Source of the DNA: Porogramme epimiltina
Taxonomy: Eukaryota > Basidiomycota > Agaricomycetes > Polyporales > Polyporaceae
Direction of reading: 5' to 3'
NCBI GenBank assembly: GCA_900155495.1
Contig: FTLJ01000540.1
Location: 1 to 31,165 of the forward strand
DNA length: 31,165 bases
The stretch's first letter is position 1. Each line of letters opens with the position of its first letter. The notes beneath the pieces are model-generated. The model was given only the letters and a program-made list of their open reading frames with translations, was not told the origin of the DNA and did no database searches. The position numbers and the translations under genes were made by a program. Below, piece after piece: positions 23,290 to 31,165 of this stretch.

Positions 23290-23706
23290 TGGAGTGGTGG
23301 CGGTCAAGGGAAGAGGTGTGTTGGCGCTTATATCCACTGCCCCACTCATGTTCTCGCCTCACGTCTCGGAACCGCGTCGCGTCCGATTAATCATGTGATC
23401 AGGGCACGTGTCAGATCAAAATCCTGTGGTCACTCGTGGTCTCGAAGTTTATAAGTGCGCAACGCACCAACAACAGCGATGGACTAGCTGCTCCAGGTAG
23501 GCCAATTGATACAATATTTTCATGTAACATAGAGCATCCTAATGCACAGTCGTCTATCAACACAGATACCTCGAACTACATGATAAAACCCAACCAAGTC
23601 GTGCGACGAAACCAGAGCGTTCGAGCGGCCCCAGGAGGTCACCCCACTTTACAAGCTTAGAGCCCACACAAGTCAATATACAACAGTCCCTGGCTTCAGC
23701 CGGTGG
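23290..23706. other. Intergenic, F-box copy B upstream flank
   Basis: This holds the promoter of F-box copy B (minus) and, beyond 23470, unduplicated DNA containing the 3' end of the membrane protein gene's transcript. No gene is seen. Open frames here are short and non-conserved between units A and B. Confidence 0.4.
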
Positions 23707-25706
23707 CTACCAAGGGCTCCCCTGAGGGCGTCCGGCGTTCTTATCGGGCGAACGCGGCGGCGACGGGAAGATCTCGTCCGAGTCCGAGAGGATATCCATC
23801 TCCCTCGTCACGACAATCTGCAACGCACCACCGTCAGCACTCAAGTACTCAGCACCCACCACCCCACACCCCACACCCCACACCCCGCACAAACGTAGAA
23901 ACACGCACCTGCACCTCGCTCGTGACGCCCACCGAGCCGCCGTGGCGCGACAGCCCGTGGTTGCTCCGCTTCACCGTCGACGAGTGCGCGCGGCGCGGCG
24001 CGGACACCGCGGGCGCGGCGCCGAGCACCGCGGCCTTGCGGTCGAGCTCGAGCGCCGCGACGCTCCCCGCGCTGCGCGTGTCCGCGCCCGTGCCCGTCGT
24101 CGCGAGCTCGACGTCCTCGCCGCCGCCCCCGCCGCGCGTGCGCCCCCCGCCGCCGTACGCGTACCCGCCGGCTCCCGCACCACCACCTGCGCCGCCGCCG
24201 AGCCCGAACATGCGCGCGAGCTTGCTCGAGCCGCCGCGCGCGTGCATGGAGCGGCGGGCGCCGGGCGAGGAGGGCGCGGAGCCGCCAAAGTCGCCGTAGA
24301 GGACGATGTTGGGCGGCGCGGTGGGGTTCTTGGAGTCGGGCCCGCTCGGCTCGTGCGAGTGCTCGGAGAGCTGCTCGGACTTGCTGCCCGTGACCCAGCA
24401 GAGGACGGCGGCGTTGACGACGACCTGTTAGGGGGGGGCATCGTGAGCGGGGAGGATGTGGAGAGAGGGGAGGGGGAAAACGGACGTCGGTGCCGCAGCT
24501 GGCGAGGCAGACCCAGGCGAGCTGTTGGCCGTGCATGATGGTGAGGACGAGGATGTTCACGCAGGACGTGGTGAGTGCGATGGCCGCGGCCCTGCGTCGT
24601 TCGGTTAGTCGTCTGTCCTGTGAGCCAATTGAGTCAGAGCTAGTAACTCACCACAGGGTGCGGATAGCGACACGCCGGATAGAGGCTGTGAACTGGCGGT
24701 CAAGGAGGGGCCAGACGAAAAGCGAGGTGAGGATGAGGTTGACGGCGCTGCGCGCAAAGTGGCGTGAATGAACCATAATCTGACGGCGCGGGTTGGTGCT
24801 CACAGGTCATAGATGAGGAGGGTGAGTGAGGAGGCCCGGGTCAGACCGATAACACAAGCACCGTCGCCGGAGCGGAAGTAGGCGATTCGTCCTATGGCGA
24901 AGACGTGAGACAGGCTGACTATGAGTGAACGACAGAAGCCCGTACCAACGACCAAGAAGGTTGCGACGCCCACATATATGATGAGCAAGAGAAGGCACGC
25001 CAGGTAAACCTTGGAGTGAAGCCGGCCCTTGCGCCCGCCCCACACGACATGCACCTTCTCCACTGTGAAGCTGTTGAGTTAGACGCTCACGAACTCATCA
25101 GGAACAGATTCACCTAGGAAGATGTATATGAGCATCTTGGAGGACGCATAGAATACAATACAGTTGACGATGCCGAGGAGACACACGGTCTCGTTGAGCT
25201 CCATGCCGGTGCCATGGACGAGGATGCCGGCTGCGCGAATGGTCAGCGCGACGGGAGGAACGACATGGAGCGGTGCAACATACTGGTGAATATGAACGCC
25301 CATCTACATCGCGGTCAAGGAGAAGCACAAGGCACCAAAATACGTCAGCGCGTCAACCGAGACCCATAACGGACGGGGACGTACGAGTCGAGCACGTTCA
25401 GAATCACGAGGACGCGCGGGATGGAGTAGCGCGAGAGCTGGAACGTCGCGAGCGACGACAGGTCGACCTTCATCGCGAGCAGGTACGACAGCACCGACAC
25501 CCCTAGACGCGCCGTGTCAGACGAAACCGCCCCAGGCCTGAATGAGCGTCGTGCGCGCGACACAAGGCTCGCGCGGAGCGGAGCCGAGGAGCAGCACGGC
25601 ACTCACCGAGGAAGTGGACGATCGCGCTGAGGACCTCCATGCCGGCGTTCGAGAACTGCGAGCCCCGCCCGCCCGTGGTGGCGAGGATGTGGCTCAACGC
25701 GTCCAT
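23707..25706 (-). CDS. Multi-pass transmembrane protein, unknown function
   Basis: Predicted exons on minus: 25706-25607, 25502-25381, 25303-25114, 25062-24946, 24891-24804, 24747-24652, 24591-24486, 24424-23909, 23817-23707 (TAG), giving 481 residues in this model. It starts MDALSHILATTGGRGSQF. Hydrophobic segments suggest about six or seven membrane helices, such as around LACLLLLIIYVGVATFLVV and IALTTSCVNILVLTIM. A long cytosolic-type tail is Gly/Ser-rich (GGGAGGGAGAGGYAYGGGG). I know similar proteins only as unnamed agaricomycete membrane proteins; no enzymatic motif is visible. The intron 25380-25304 is doubtful: its DNA translates as a further helix (YFGALCFSLTAM) but is broken by an 8 bp duplication and a TAG. 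The gene is therefore either altered or a pseudogene. Confidence 0.78.
23854..23889 (-). repeat. G-rich minisatellite in membrane-protein intron
   Basis: On the sense (minus) strand the last intron contains successive GGGGTGT units, giving more than four G runs of three or four in about 35 bases. On plus it reads as repeated CCCCACA. Such a layout can form a G-quadruplex in RNA or DNA; this is an inference from composition. Confidence 0.75.
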
Positions 25707-25750
25707 GGCACACGACTCGTCCGTGCAGGAACGCCTAGTGGCTCACGGGT

Positions 25751-25780
25751 GAGAGGGAGAGGGAGAGGGAGAGGGAGGAG
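25751..25780. repeat. GAGAGG hexamer microsatellite
   Basis: About five near-perfect copies of GAGAGG on plus, that is CCTCTC on the sense strand of the membrane protein gene, about 45-75 bases upstream of its ATG. It forms part of the pyrimidine-rich promoter or leader. Confidence 0.8.
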
Positions 25781-25924
25781 ACAGGGGGAGGGGGGGGGCG
25801 AGAACGCGCGCGGAAGGGCGAGCCCGCGCCCAGCCCCCGCCCGCAACATATAGCCCCTGCGCCCGCCACCAGCACCACCAGCACCGGAGGGCTGGTCGTC
25901 TCAAAACTTCGCCCGTGCGCGTGA

Positions 25925-25955
25925 GCACTCGGGCACTCGGGCATTCGGGCACTCG
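25925..25955. repeat. 8 bp tandem repeat GCACTCGG
   Basis: Nearly four head-to-tail copies of GCACTCGG, with one C-to-T change in the third unit. It lies about 220-250 bases upstream of the membrane protein start and may be a short minisatellite or a cluster of factor sites. Confidence 0.8.
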
Positions 25956-26720
25956 ACCAGCCAGCTGCCAGACAATCGGCGGTGGGGCGGGCGAGGGGGG
26001 CGTCGCGCGTGAAACCGCGCGCCGTACCGTGACGTTTGCGGCTCCCTCCATCCCGCCACAGAGATGCTAATTTAATTGCTTGATTCTCGCGGGAGGACCG
26101 ATGGCGGCGCCTCCCTGAGGGCGTGAGGGCGCGGATCGCCGCGCCCGCCGCGCGCGGCCCCTCGCGCGGGTGCGCGGGAGCCTCGCGGGAGGGCCGGCAT
26201 AAGAATGGAGAGGCTGGACGCGCGCGACGCGATTGGCCCGCGCGCGCGCCCGGCCCCGCGATGCGAGGCGCGGTCGCTCCCTTTACTCTTAATTGCAGCG
26301 CCGCGTCCCGCCGCGCGTGCCTCAATCGGGGCCCCTCCGCCGCCCGGGGCTCCCGTGCGCCGGCGCGCGGGGGCGCGATGTGATCCCGCCCCGCGCTACG
26401 CTCGATTTCCTAGGACCTAGCGGCGCACGGGCCCCTCGCCCCGCAGGCACGCCCGCGCCTGGCGATGTCCAAGTGGAGGGTGTGCGGTGTGCAGTGTGCA
26501 CGCCCAACAGCGGTCCTGGAAACCGATTGAACTTTTGTCGTCCGGGTCCGGCAGGTTCGTCGCGCGCGGGCGGAGACTACACATAAACGTACATCCTTCC
26601 CGCCCTGGCGAGCGGCGGTGCTCAGGCCCAGGCCCGATCGCCCACTTCTCTCCAGTGTTCGTCCCCTCAGCACCTCCCAAGTGTACATGTCTAGCGTCGA
26701 GCGTTCGGAGTACCCCGGGA

Positions 26721-28047
26721 TTACGCCCTCAAGTTCTCCTCGATATACAGCGCGAACTCGCCCGCGACGCGCTCCGCGCCCCAGCCGACCGCGCCCTTCT
26801 CCGTCGTGCCGAGCGTGACCGCCTTCTTGTGCGCCGCGACGAACTGCCGCTTGAGCCGCTGCAGCTCTGCGATCGTCACCGCGCGCGCGGGCAGCGTAAC
26901 GCGCGCCCCTACCCCGGACTGCGCGAGGGAGGGAGAGAGGGAGAGCGCGAGGGGCCCGCCGGGGAGGGCGCCGCCGCACGCGGCCTGCTCCGCCATGATC
27001 GCGGCGACGAGCGCGGTCGCGGTGTGCTCGAGCGTGCGGAGCGCGTCCGAGGGCGCCTTCGGGACCTGCAGGAGTGGCGGGCGCGGGGTCGGGGTCAGTC
27101 GTCCGCCGAGTGGTGGATGCATCACGATTGGCCACCACCACCACCACCGCTGCGGCTAACCGGTGGCGGAGGTGGATTCGGGAAGGAGAAGGGGGAATGG
27201 GAGAGGGAGCGGGACGTACCGCTTGGGTGCCTGCGTTCGGCGGCTTCACGGCGCCCTCCGTGACCGCGCGCCAGATGTCGTCCCCAGGCACGCCGGCGTC
27301 CGTCCAGGGCACGGTGAAGAGCGGGGAGTCCCAGCGGACCATCGACGAGGGCTCTTCATAGCGCGCGAGGAGGTTGTCGAGCCTGCAGCCAGTGGCGGGG
27401 ACGGTGGGGGACGCGTCAGCACAGTAGGATAGGATGCGGGAGGGCAGCGCAGGGCAAGACAGCCTGAGGCTGCTGCTGCTGCGTCACGTACGTGTCGGGC
27501 GGGTAGGCGGGGCCGCCGGGCGGGCGCGCGGCGTTCCATTCCCTGCACTGCTCGTGCGTGGCGGCGACGAAGACCTACTTTGCGGCGCCGATCAGGGGGG
27601 GAGGGGGGCAAACGCGATCGCCAGTGAGGGGAAACACATGGCCGGTGCGGGACTTACGGTGCAGACGCGGAGCTTGTGCTCGCGCGCGGCGCAGTACATC
27701 TGGTAGCGGAAGCCCTTGATGTAGTTCATCGAGTCGACGATGAGCAGCGTGTCTTGCGCCATTTGCCGCTGTACCGCGGTGAAGAGCGCTGCCCGTGCGG
27801 GCTTTTCTGCGCGACCGTCTGGATGGAGTGATGCTTCGTTAGTCTGGCTGAAAGGGGCGAAAAATGCGCACCCACCGTTGTATGCATCTCGGGAAATATT
27901 CAGGCTGTCGTCAGAAACGACTGCCACCTTGAGTTGTGGCCCTTCGTATGAAGGATCTTGCAATCGTGCTTCAAAATGTGTGCGTAGTTGTTCTGCCCGT
28001 GACGACTTCCCAGAGCACGGGAATCCAGTTATGGTGATCAATGCCAT
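26721..28047 (-). CDS. KTI12: Kti12-like Elongator-associated ATPase (frameshifted)
   Basis: Predicted exons on minus: 28047-27876, 27818-27658, 27574-27492, 27380-27220, 27065-26721 (TAA). The P-loop is at residues 8-16 (GFPCSGKSS), and the family patterns VVSDDSLNISRDAYN, DSMNYIKGFRYQMYC, EQCREWN, RYEEPSS and VRWDSPLFTVPW are all present in order. Kti12 binds Elongator and tRNA and is needed for wobble-uridine modification. The visible coding sum is 922 nt. With two more bases in exon 4 it would give 307 residues, close to yeast Kti12 (313). The shift lies between LDNLLA and RYEEPSS near 27361, where GCGCTAT stands in place of an expected longer GC run. Without correction the product stops after about 150 residues. 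ATG 28047 is chosen because MALITITGFPCSGKS is the family's N-terminus. Confidence 0.9.
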
Positions 28048-29020
28048 CCGTCGAGAACCGTGCAATCTTGTCGATGTTCTTCGAAGTCGCTCAAGGTTCA
28101 CGCCAGATGGTGGTAAAAGGCAAAGAGATTTATTCGCAGAAGTGGCTACAGCTACTCTAAGGGGGATCCCTCGGACCCGAAGGTCTTCACCGGGAAGGGG
28201 GTTTTCCAAAAATTGCTGAAAGCCGAAGCTAACAGACGGGTTCGGATGTGTAATTTGCAATCAGCAAAAGACTGTGCCTCGGTAAAGACCTCACTGGCGA
28301 CAGTACGTGCCCGAGCACAAGAATGGGGAACACGGACGCGGGGGGCGCGCCTATATAGGAGGGGGGAGGGCGCGCACGGACCAGGTGCCGGCTAGAGTCG
28401 GTTTGCGGGTGTTTCGCCGCACGCGTGCCGAGGCAGACGTGCCGGGAGGTGGGGGCGTGGGCCGTGGGGGGTGCTTCGTGATCGTATGGGGCAGCGCTGG
28501 GGCCATGTCGAGGAGGCGAAGAGGGGATTTGCGCCGCTCTGCGGTCATCGACGCAGGCACGCCGCACGCTGGGGCTGGGCCGGTGGGGGCGCCACGTTGG
28601 GGGAAGCCCGTGCGGCGTGCGCGTGCCGATCCCGCGATGGGCGGCCCACGGCCCACACACGGGCCACGGCGGGGCGGGCGCAGGGGCGAGGGGAGGCGGA
28701 CGCGTGTGGGGCTCGTGGGACACAGCTGTGACGACTGCAGGCTATTGAACCGCAGTGCTAAGAACGACGCTGCCGGCAGCGCCCTGGCGGAGAGTGCAGA
28801 AGCCCAACGCAGCCGCGGTGCAGGACGCCCCCAGCAGTGGGAGCGGGCCTGGGAGACGACGCGGGCGGGCGGAGACGCCGTCGCTGGGCGCCTGAGAGAC
28901 GGCGGCGGTCTGATGGAGGAGGGCGTCGACGCGCGGTTGTAACTTGTCGCCCTTGCTTCCTCTCCTCCTCGCACCCGCACCCGCCCCCCGACTCGACAGC
29001 GCACGAGAGCCCGCGAGGCC
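28048..29020. other. Divergent promoter region of KTI12 and PSR1 copy 2
   Basis: About 970 bases between two divergent genes. The KTI12 leader lies from 28048 leftward in transcription terms, and the phosphatase leader is the pyrimidine-rich stretch ending at 29020. The middle (28310-28900) is extremely GC-rich with overlapping long open frames on both strands that share no motif. I see no gene and no certain TATA box. Confidence 0.45.
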
Positions 29021-30991
29021 ATGGTCGCTCTTGTCGCCGACCACGCCCCCCGCGATCCCCAGGTGCGTCTCCCCTGCGCGGCCGCGTGTCGCTCGCTCCC
29101 ACTCAGCCAGCCCCCCCTCCAGGCGCCAGAAGCCGGCCTGCCCAGAGATGCCGCCGAGTCAGCGTCCACCCAGCCAGAAGCCACTCACCCGGTCGACGCT
29201 CCTCAGCCACGTTCTCACTCCTCCGACCCTCCTGCGGGCGCGTCGCCTCGCCCCCCCTCGCCTGTCCCCCCGGCAGCAGCGCACGCCCGCTCGATAACAA
29301 GCGACACACCCCCCTCCACCGCCGGGCAGGACCCGCCCCCGCCCCCGTCGTCCACCCCGTCCGATCTCACCGCCGCGTCCGATCCGCCCTCCGCCATGTC
29401 CGCCACCGCCATCTCCATCGCGTCGCCCCCCGACCGGCCCCCGTCGGCGCCCAGGGAGCACAAGGACCGCGAGAAGGAGGCCGACAAGGACGCGTCCACG
29501 ACCGCGTCCGCGGCGCCCGTCGGCAAGCGCCGCCGAGATGGCCAGTCGCTCTCAGACGGTGCGCTCACGTCGTCGAGCCTGACGGACCCCACCCTCCCAG
29601 AGGAGTCCAAGACTCCCGCGAAGCGCCCCAAGCGCTCCCTCCTCTCCAAGCTCACCCGCCTCTGCTGCATCAACACCCAGCACACGCACCCCATCGATCT
29701 CGACGAGGGCGCCGCGCACCTCCCCGACTGCGAGAAGCACGCCCTCGCCGACCCCGACGCCGCGCATGGAACGCATTCCTCGACGTCCACGACGGGTGAG
29801 TGCGCGCCTCCCTCTTTTTTCCTGCCTTTCCTCTGCAGCGAGACCGTGGCTAAATGCGGTCTCTCGCGCCCCAGTCACCCCGCCGCACCTCACGCCGATC
29901 GCCATCCCCGCGATCGTCGACGCGGACGTGATCGTGCCGCCGACGCCGACGAAGCAGCTCCTCCCGCTCTCCGAGACGGACGGGCTCACGTCCGGCGCGG
30001 TGCAGCCGCCGGGCTCGACGGGCGAGAACATCGCGCACCCGCACCCGCACGTGTACGAGAAGCGCGTCGCGCACGACGCCGCGGACGACTCGGACAGCTC
30101 GTTCACCAACGACGAGCACCTCCACGACGCGGTCGACGTCGAGGACGTCGAGGATGAGGAGCAGCGGCTCATCAGGCTGGGCGGGACTGGCATCCCCATA
30201 GGGCCGGTGAGTCCCCTGTGCATGTGCTCCTCTTGGGCTTCGTTCACGGTGTGCCGTGCAGGACGGTCAACCGAAGCCGCTATTACCCCCCATCGCGCCC
30301 GAACATGTCGGGCGTAAATGTCTGGTTCTTGACTTAGACGAGACGCTTGTACATAGCAGTTTGAAGGTGCGTGCAGATCGCGCGTTTACGTGCGGATGGC
30401 CATTTTGACGCCGTTCTCCAGGCTGTGCCCTCCCCAGATTACATCGTACCCGTAGAGATCGAGTCGTACTGGCACAACTTTTACGTTCTCAAGAGACCGG
30501 GTGTAGACGAGTTCCTCAGGAGAATGGGAGAGGTCTACGAGGTTGTCGTGTTCACGGCGAGCTTAAGCAAGGTGCGCCTGCTATCCCGTTGGCCCCCAGC
30601 AGATACTGACACACCATTCTCTCCAGTACGCAGATCCAGTACTTGATAGATTGGATCCTTATCGCGCAGTTGCGCACCGACTGTTCCGAGAGAGCTGTTA
30701 TAACCACAAGGGAAACTACGTTAAGGTGCGCGGTGCCGAGCTCATAACCCCAAACCTTGTGCTGAGAGGCGTCATCAATTTTAGGACCTTTCACAATTAG
30801 GACGCCCCGTGAAGGACACGATCATCCTGGACAACTCTCCCGCGTCGTACATCTTCCACCCACACAACGCCGTCCCCGTGTCCTCGTGGTTCAACGACCC
30901 GCACGACACGGAGCTTACGGACCTCTGCCCGTTCCTCGTGGACCTCGTCACCGTCGACGACGTCCGCGGCATCCTCAACCCGAACGTATAG
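29021..30991 (+). CDS. PSR1: Psr1-like HAD/NIF phosphatase, copy 2 (complete)
   Basis: Predicted exons: 29021-29062, 29123-29795, 29875-30206, 30262-30366, 30422-30571, 30627-30725, 30785-30991 (TAG), giving 535 residues. The first intron (29063-29122, 60 nt) is optional for the frame; keeping it adds 20 residues. The long N-terminus is Pro/Ser-rich and has [10 protein letters not shown] near 29640-29670, resembling the cysteine pair that anchors yeast Psr1/2 to membranes by palmitoylation. Shared with copy 1 are [18 protein letters not shown] and GIPIGP. The catalytic domain has [21 protein letters not shown] and [10 protein letters not shown]. It is a predicted Ser/Thr phosphatase of stress signalling; the partner is unknown. 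Downstream of the DLDET exon, exon sizes are the same as in copy 1 (150, 99, 207). A second in-frame acceptor exists at 29838. Confidence 0.93.
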
Positions 30992-31165
30992 CCGGCCGCG
31001 CCGCGCCGCGCCAGCCACCCCCTGCGTCCGCCCACGCCCCCCGCGCGCACGGCGAGCTCGGAGCCGCGGACCCACGCAGGCCAGCCGCGCCCGCCGCGGC
31101 CGTCGCCGCCGCAACCACCCACCTTCCCCCCCACCCTGCCGGTGGCCCCCCGGGCCAACGAGACC
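30992..31165. other. 3' flank of PSR1 copy 2
   Basis: GC-rich sequence after the phosphatase stop, running to the window edge. It should include the start of the 3' UTR. No gene is seen. Confidence 0.4.

Larger units (their letters stand above)
20045..23470 (+). repeat. Tandem segmental duplication, unit B
   Basis: Direct repeat of unit A (16573-20038), abutting it within about 10 bases. The join falls where both copies share a TCGCGGGG...GCACGCGTGG context, which could be the recombination site. Unit B has small indels relative to A, for example 13 extra bases near 20640, so the duplication is not recent in the assembly-artefact sense. Confidence 0.85.
25707..26720. other. GC-rich intergenic region with simple repeats
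   Basis: This lies between the start of the membrane protein gene and the stop of KTI12, both on minus. Near the membrane protein start the sense strand is CT-rich, as at fungal promoters. The rest is very GC-rich, with overlapping long open frames on both strands that are biased to Arg, Ala, Pro and Gly. None carries a motif, so I call no gene here. Confidence 0.45.

Noticed and set aside
16573..23470. Transposon-mediated origin of the repeat
   Set aside because: No terminal inverted repeats, LTRs, target-site duplications or transposase-like sequence seen at the edges; unequal exchange explains the layout better.
26487..27263. 258-codon plus frame over the KTI12 3' half
   Set aside because: Antisense shadow of KTI12 exons 4-5 and of the GC-rich 3' flank.
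28351..29184. 277-codon minus frame between KTI12 and PSR1 copy 2
   Set aside because: Very GC-rich DNA with several long frames on both strands, no motif and no splice structure.
28837..29799. 320-codon plus frame overlapping the start of PSR1 copy 2
   Set aside because: It is out of frame with the phosphatase and is Arg/His/Pro-biased; the phosphatase frame carries the motifs shared with copy 1.

Overview
The window looks like a stretch of a GC-rich nuclear genome from an agaricomycete (basidiomycete mushroom or polypore type) fungus. The signs are dense genes with many 45-80 nt GT-AG introns, pyrimidine-rich promoters, a tRNA gene with a short intron, a secreted GH16 glucanase, and an F-box family and BTB family of the kind expanded in Agaricomycetes. 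The species cannot be named from the sequence alone.

Layout, left to right. (1) 1-1740, plus: 3' part of a Psr1/NIF-type HAD phosphatase whose start lies outside the window. (2) 1741-5220: intergenic, holding a single-frame, coding-looking segment at 2723-3391 that is broken by stops. (3) 5221-10912, plus: a complete ten-exon LIM-LIM-coiled coil-C1-RhoGAP gene with a 1047 nt first intron. (4) 12060-14107, minus: an eight-exon BTB-domain gene. It is divergent from a tRNA-Gln(CTG) gene at 14194-14273, plus. (5) 15579-16984, plus: a six-exon secreted GH16 beta-glucanase. (6) 16573-23470: a head-to-tail segmental duplication of about 3.45 kb. Each unit carries the 3' end of GH16 on plus and a complete ten-exon F-box/Cys-rich gene on minus (17276-19840 and 20721-23289). 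The second GH16 end is a dead fragment. (7) 23707-25706, minus: a multi-pass membrane protein gene whose second exon shows an 8 bp tandem duplication and an in-frame TAG, which may have turned part of an exon into an intron. (8) 26721-28047, minus: KTI12, the Elongator/tRNA-modification factor, with an apparent 2 nt deletion in exon 4. (9) 29021-30991, plus: a complete second Psr1-type phosphatase, paralogous to the gene at the left edge.

The genes are mostly unlinked housekeeping and signalling functions: stress-response phosphatases, Rho GTPase control, tRNA wobble modification and glucan breakdown. I see no operon-like co-function, no transposon with intact coding capacity, no CRISPR array and no clear biosynthetic cluster. 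The most unusual material is the tandem F-box duplication with its orphaned glucanase tail, the possible exon-to-intron conversion in the membrane protein gene, the frameshift in KTI12, and the hidden reading frame at 2723-3391. Exon boundaries were set by eye from splice consensus, phase continuity and family motifs. All are predictions.
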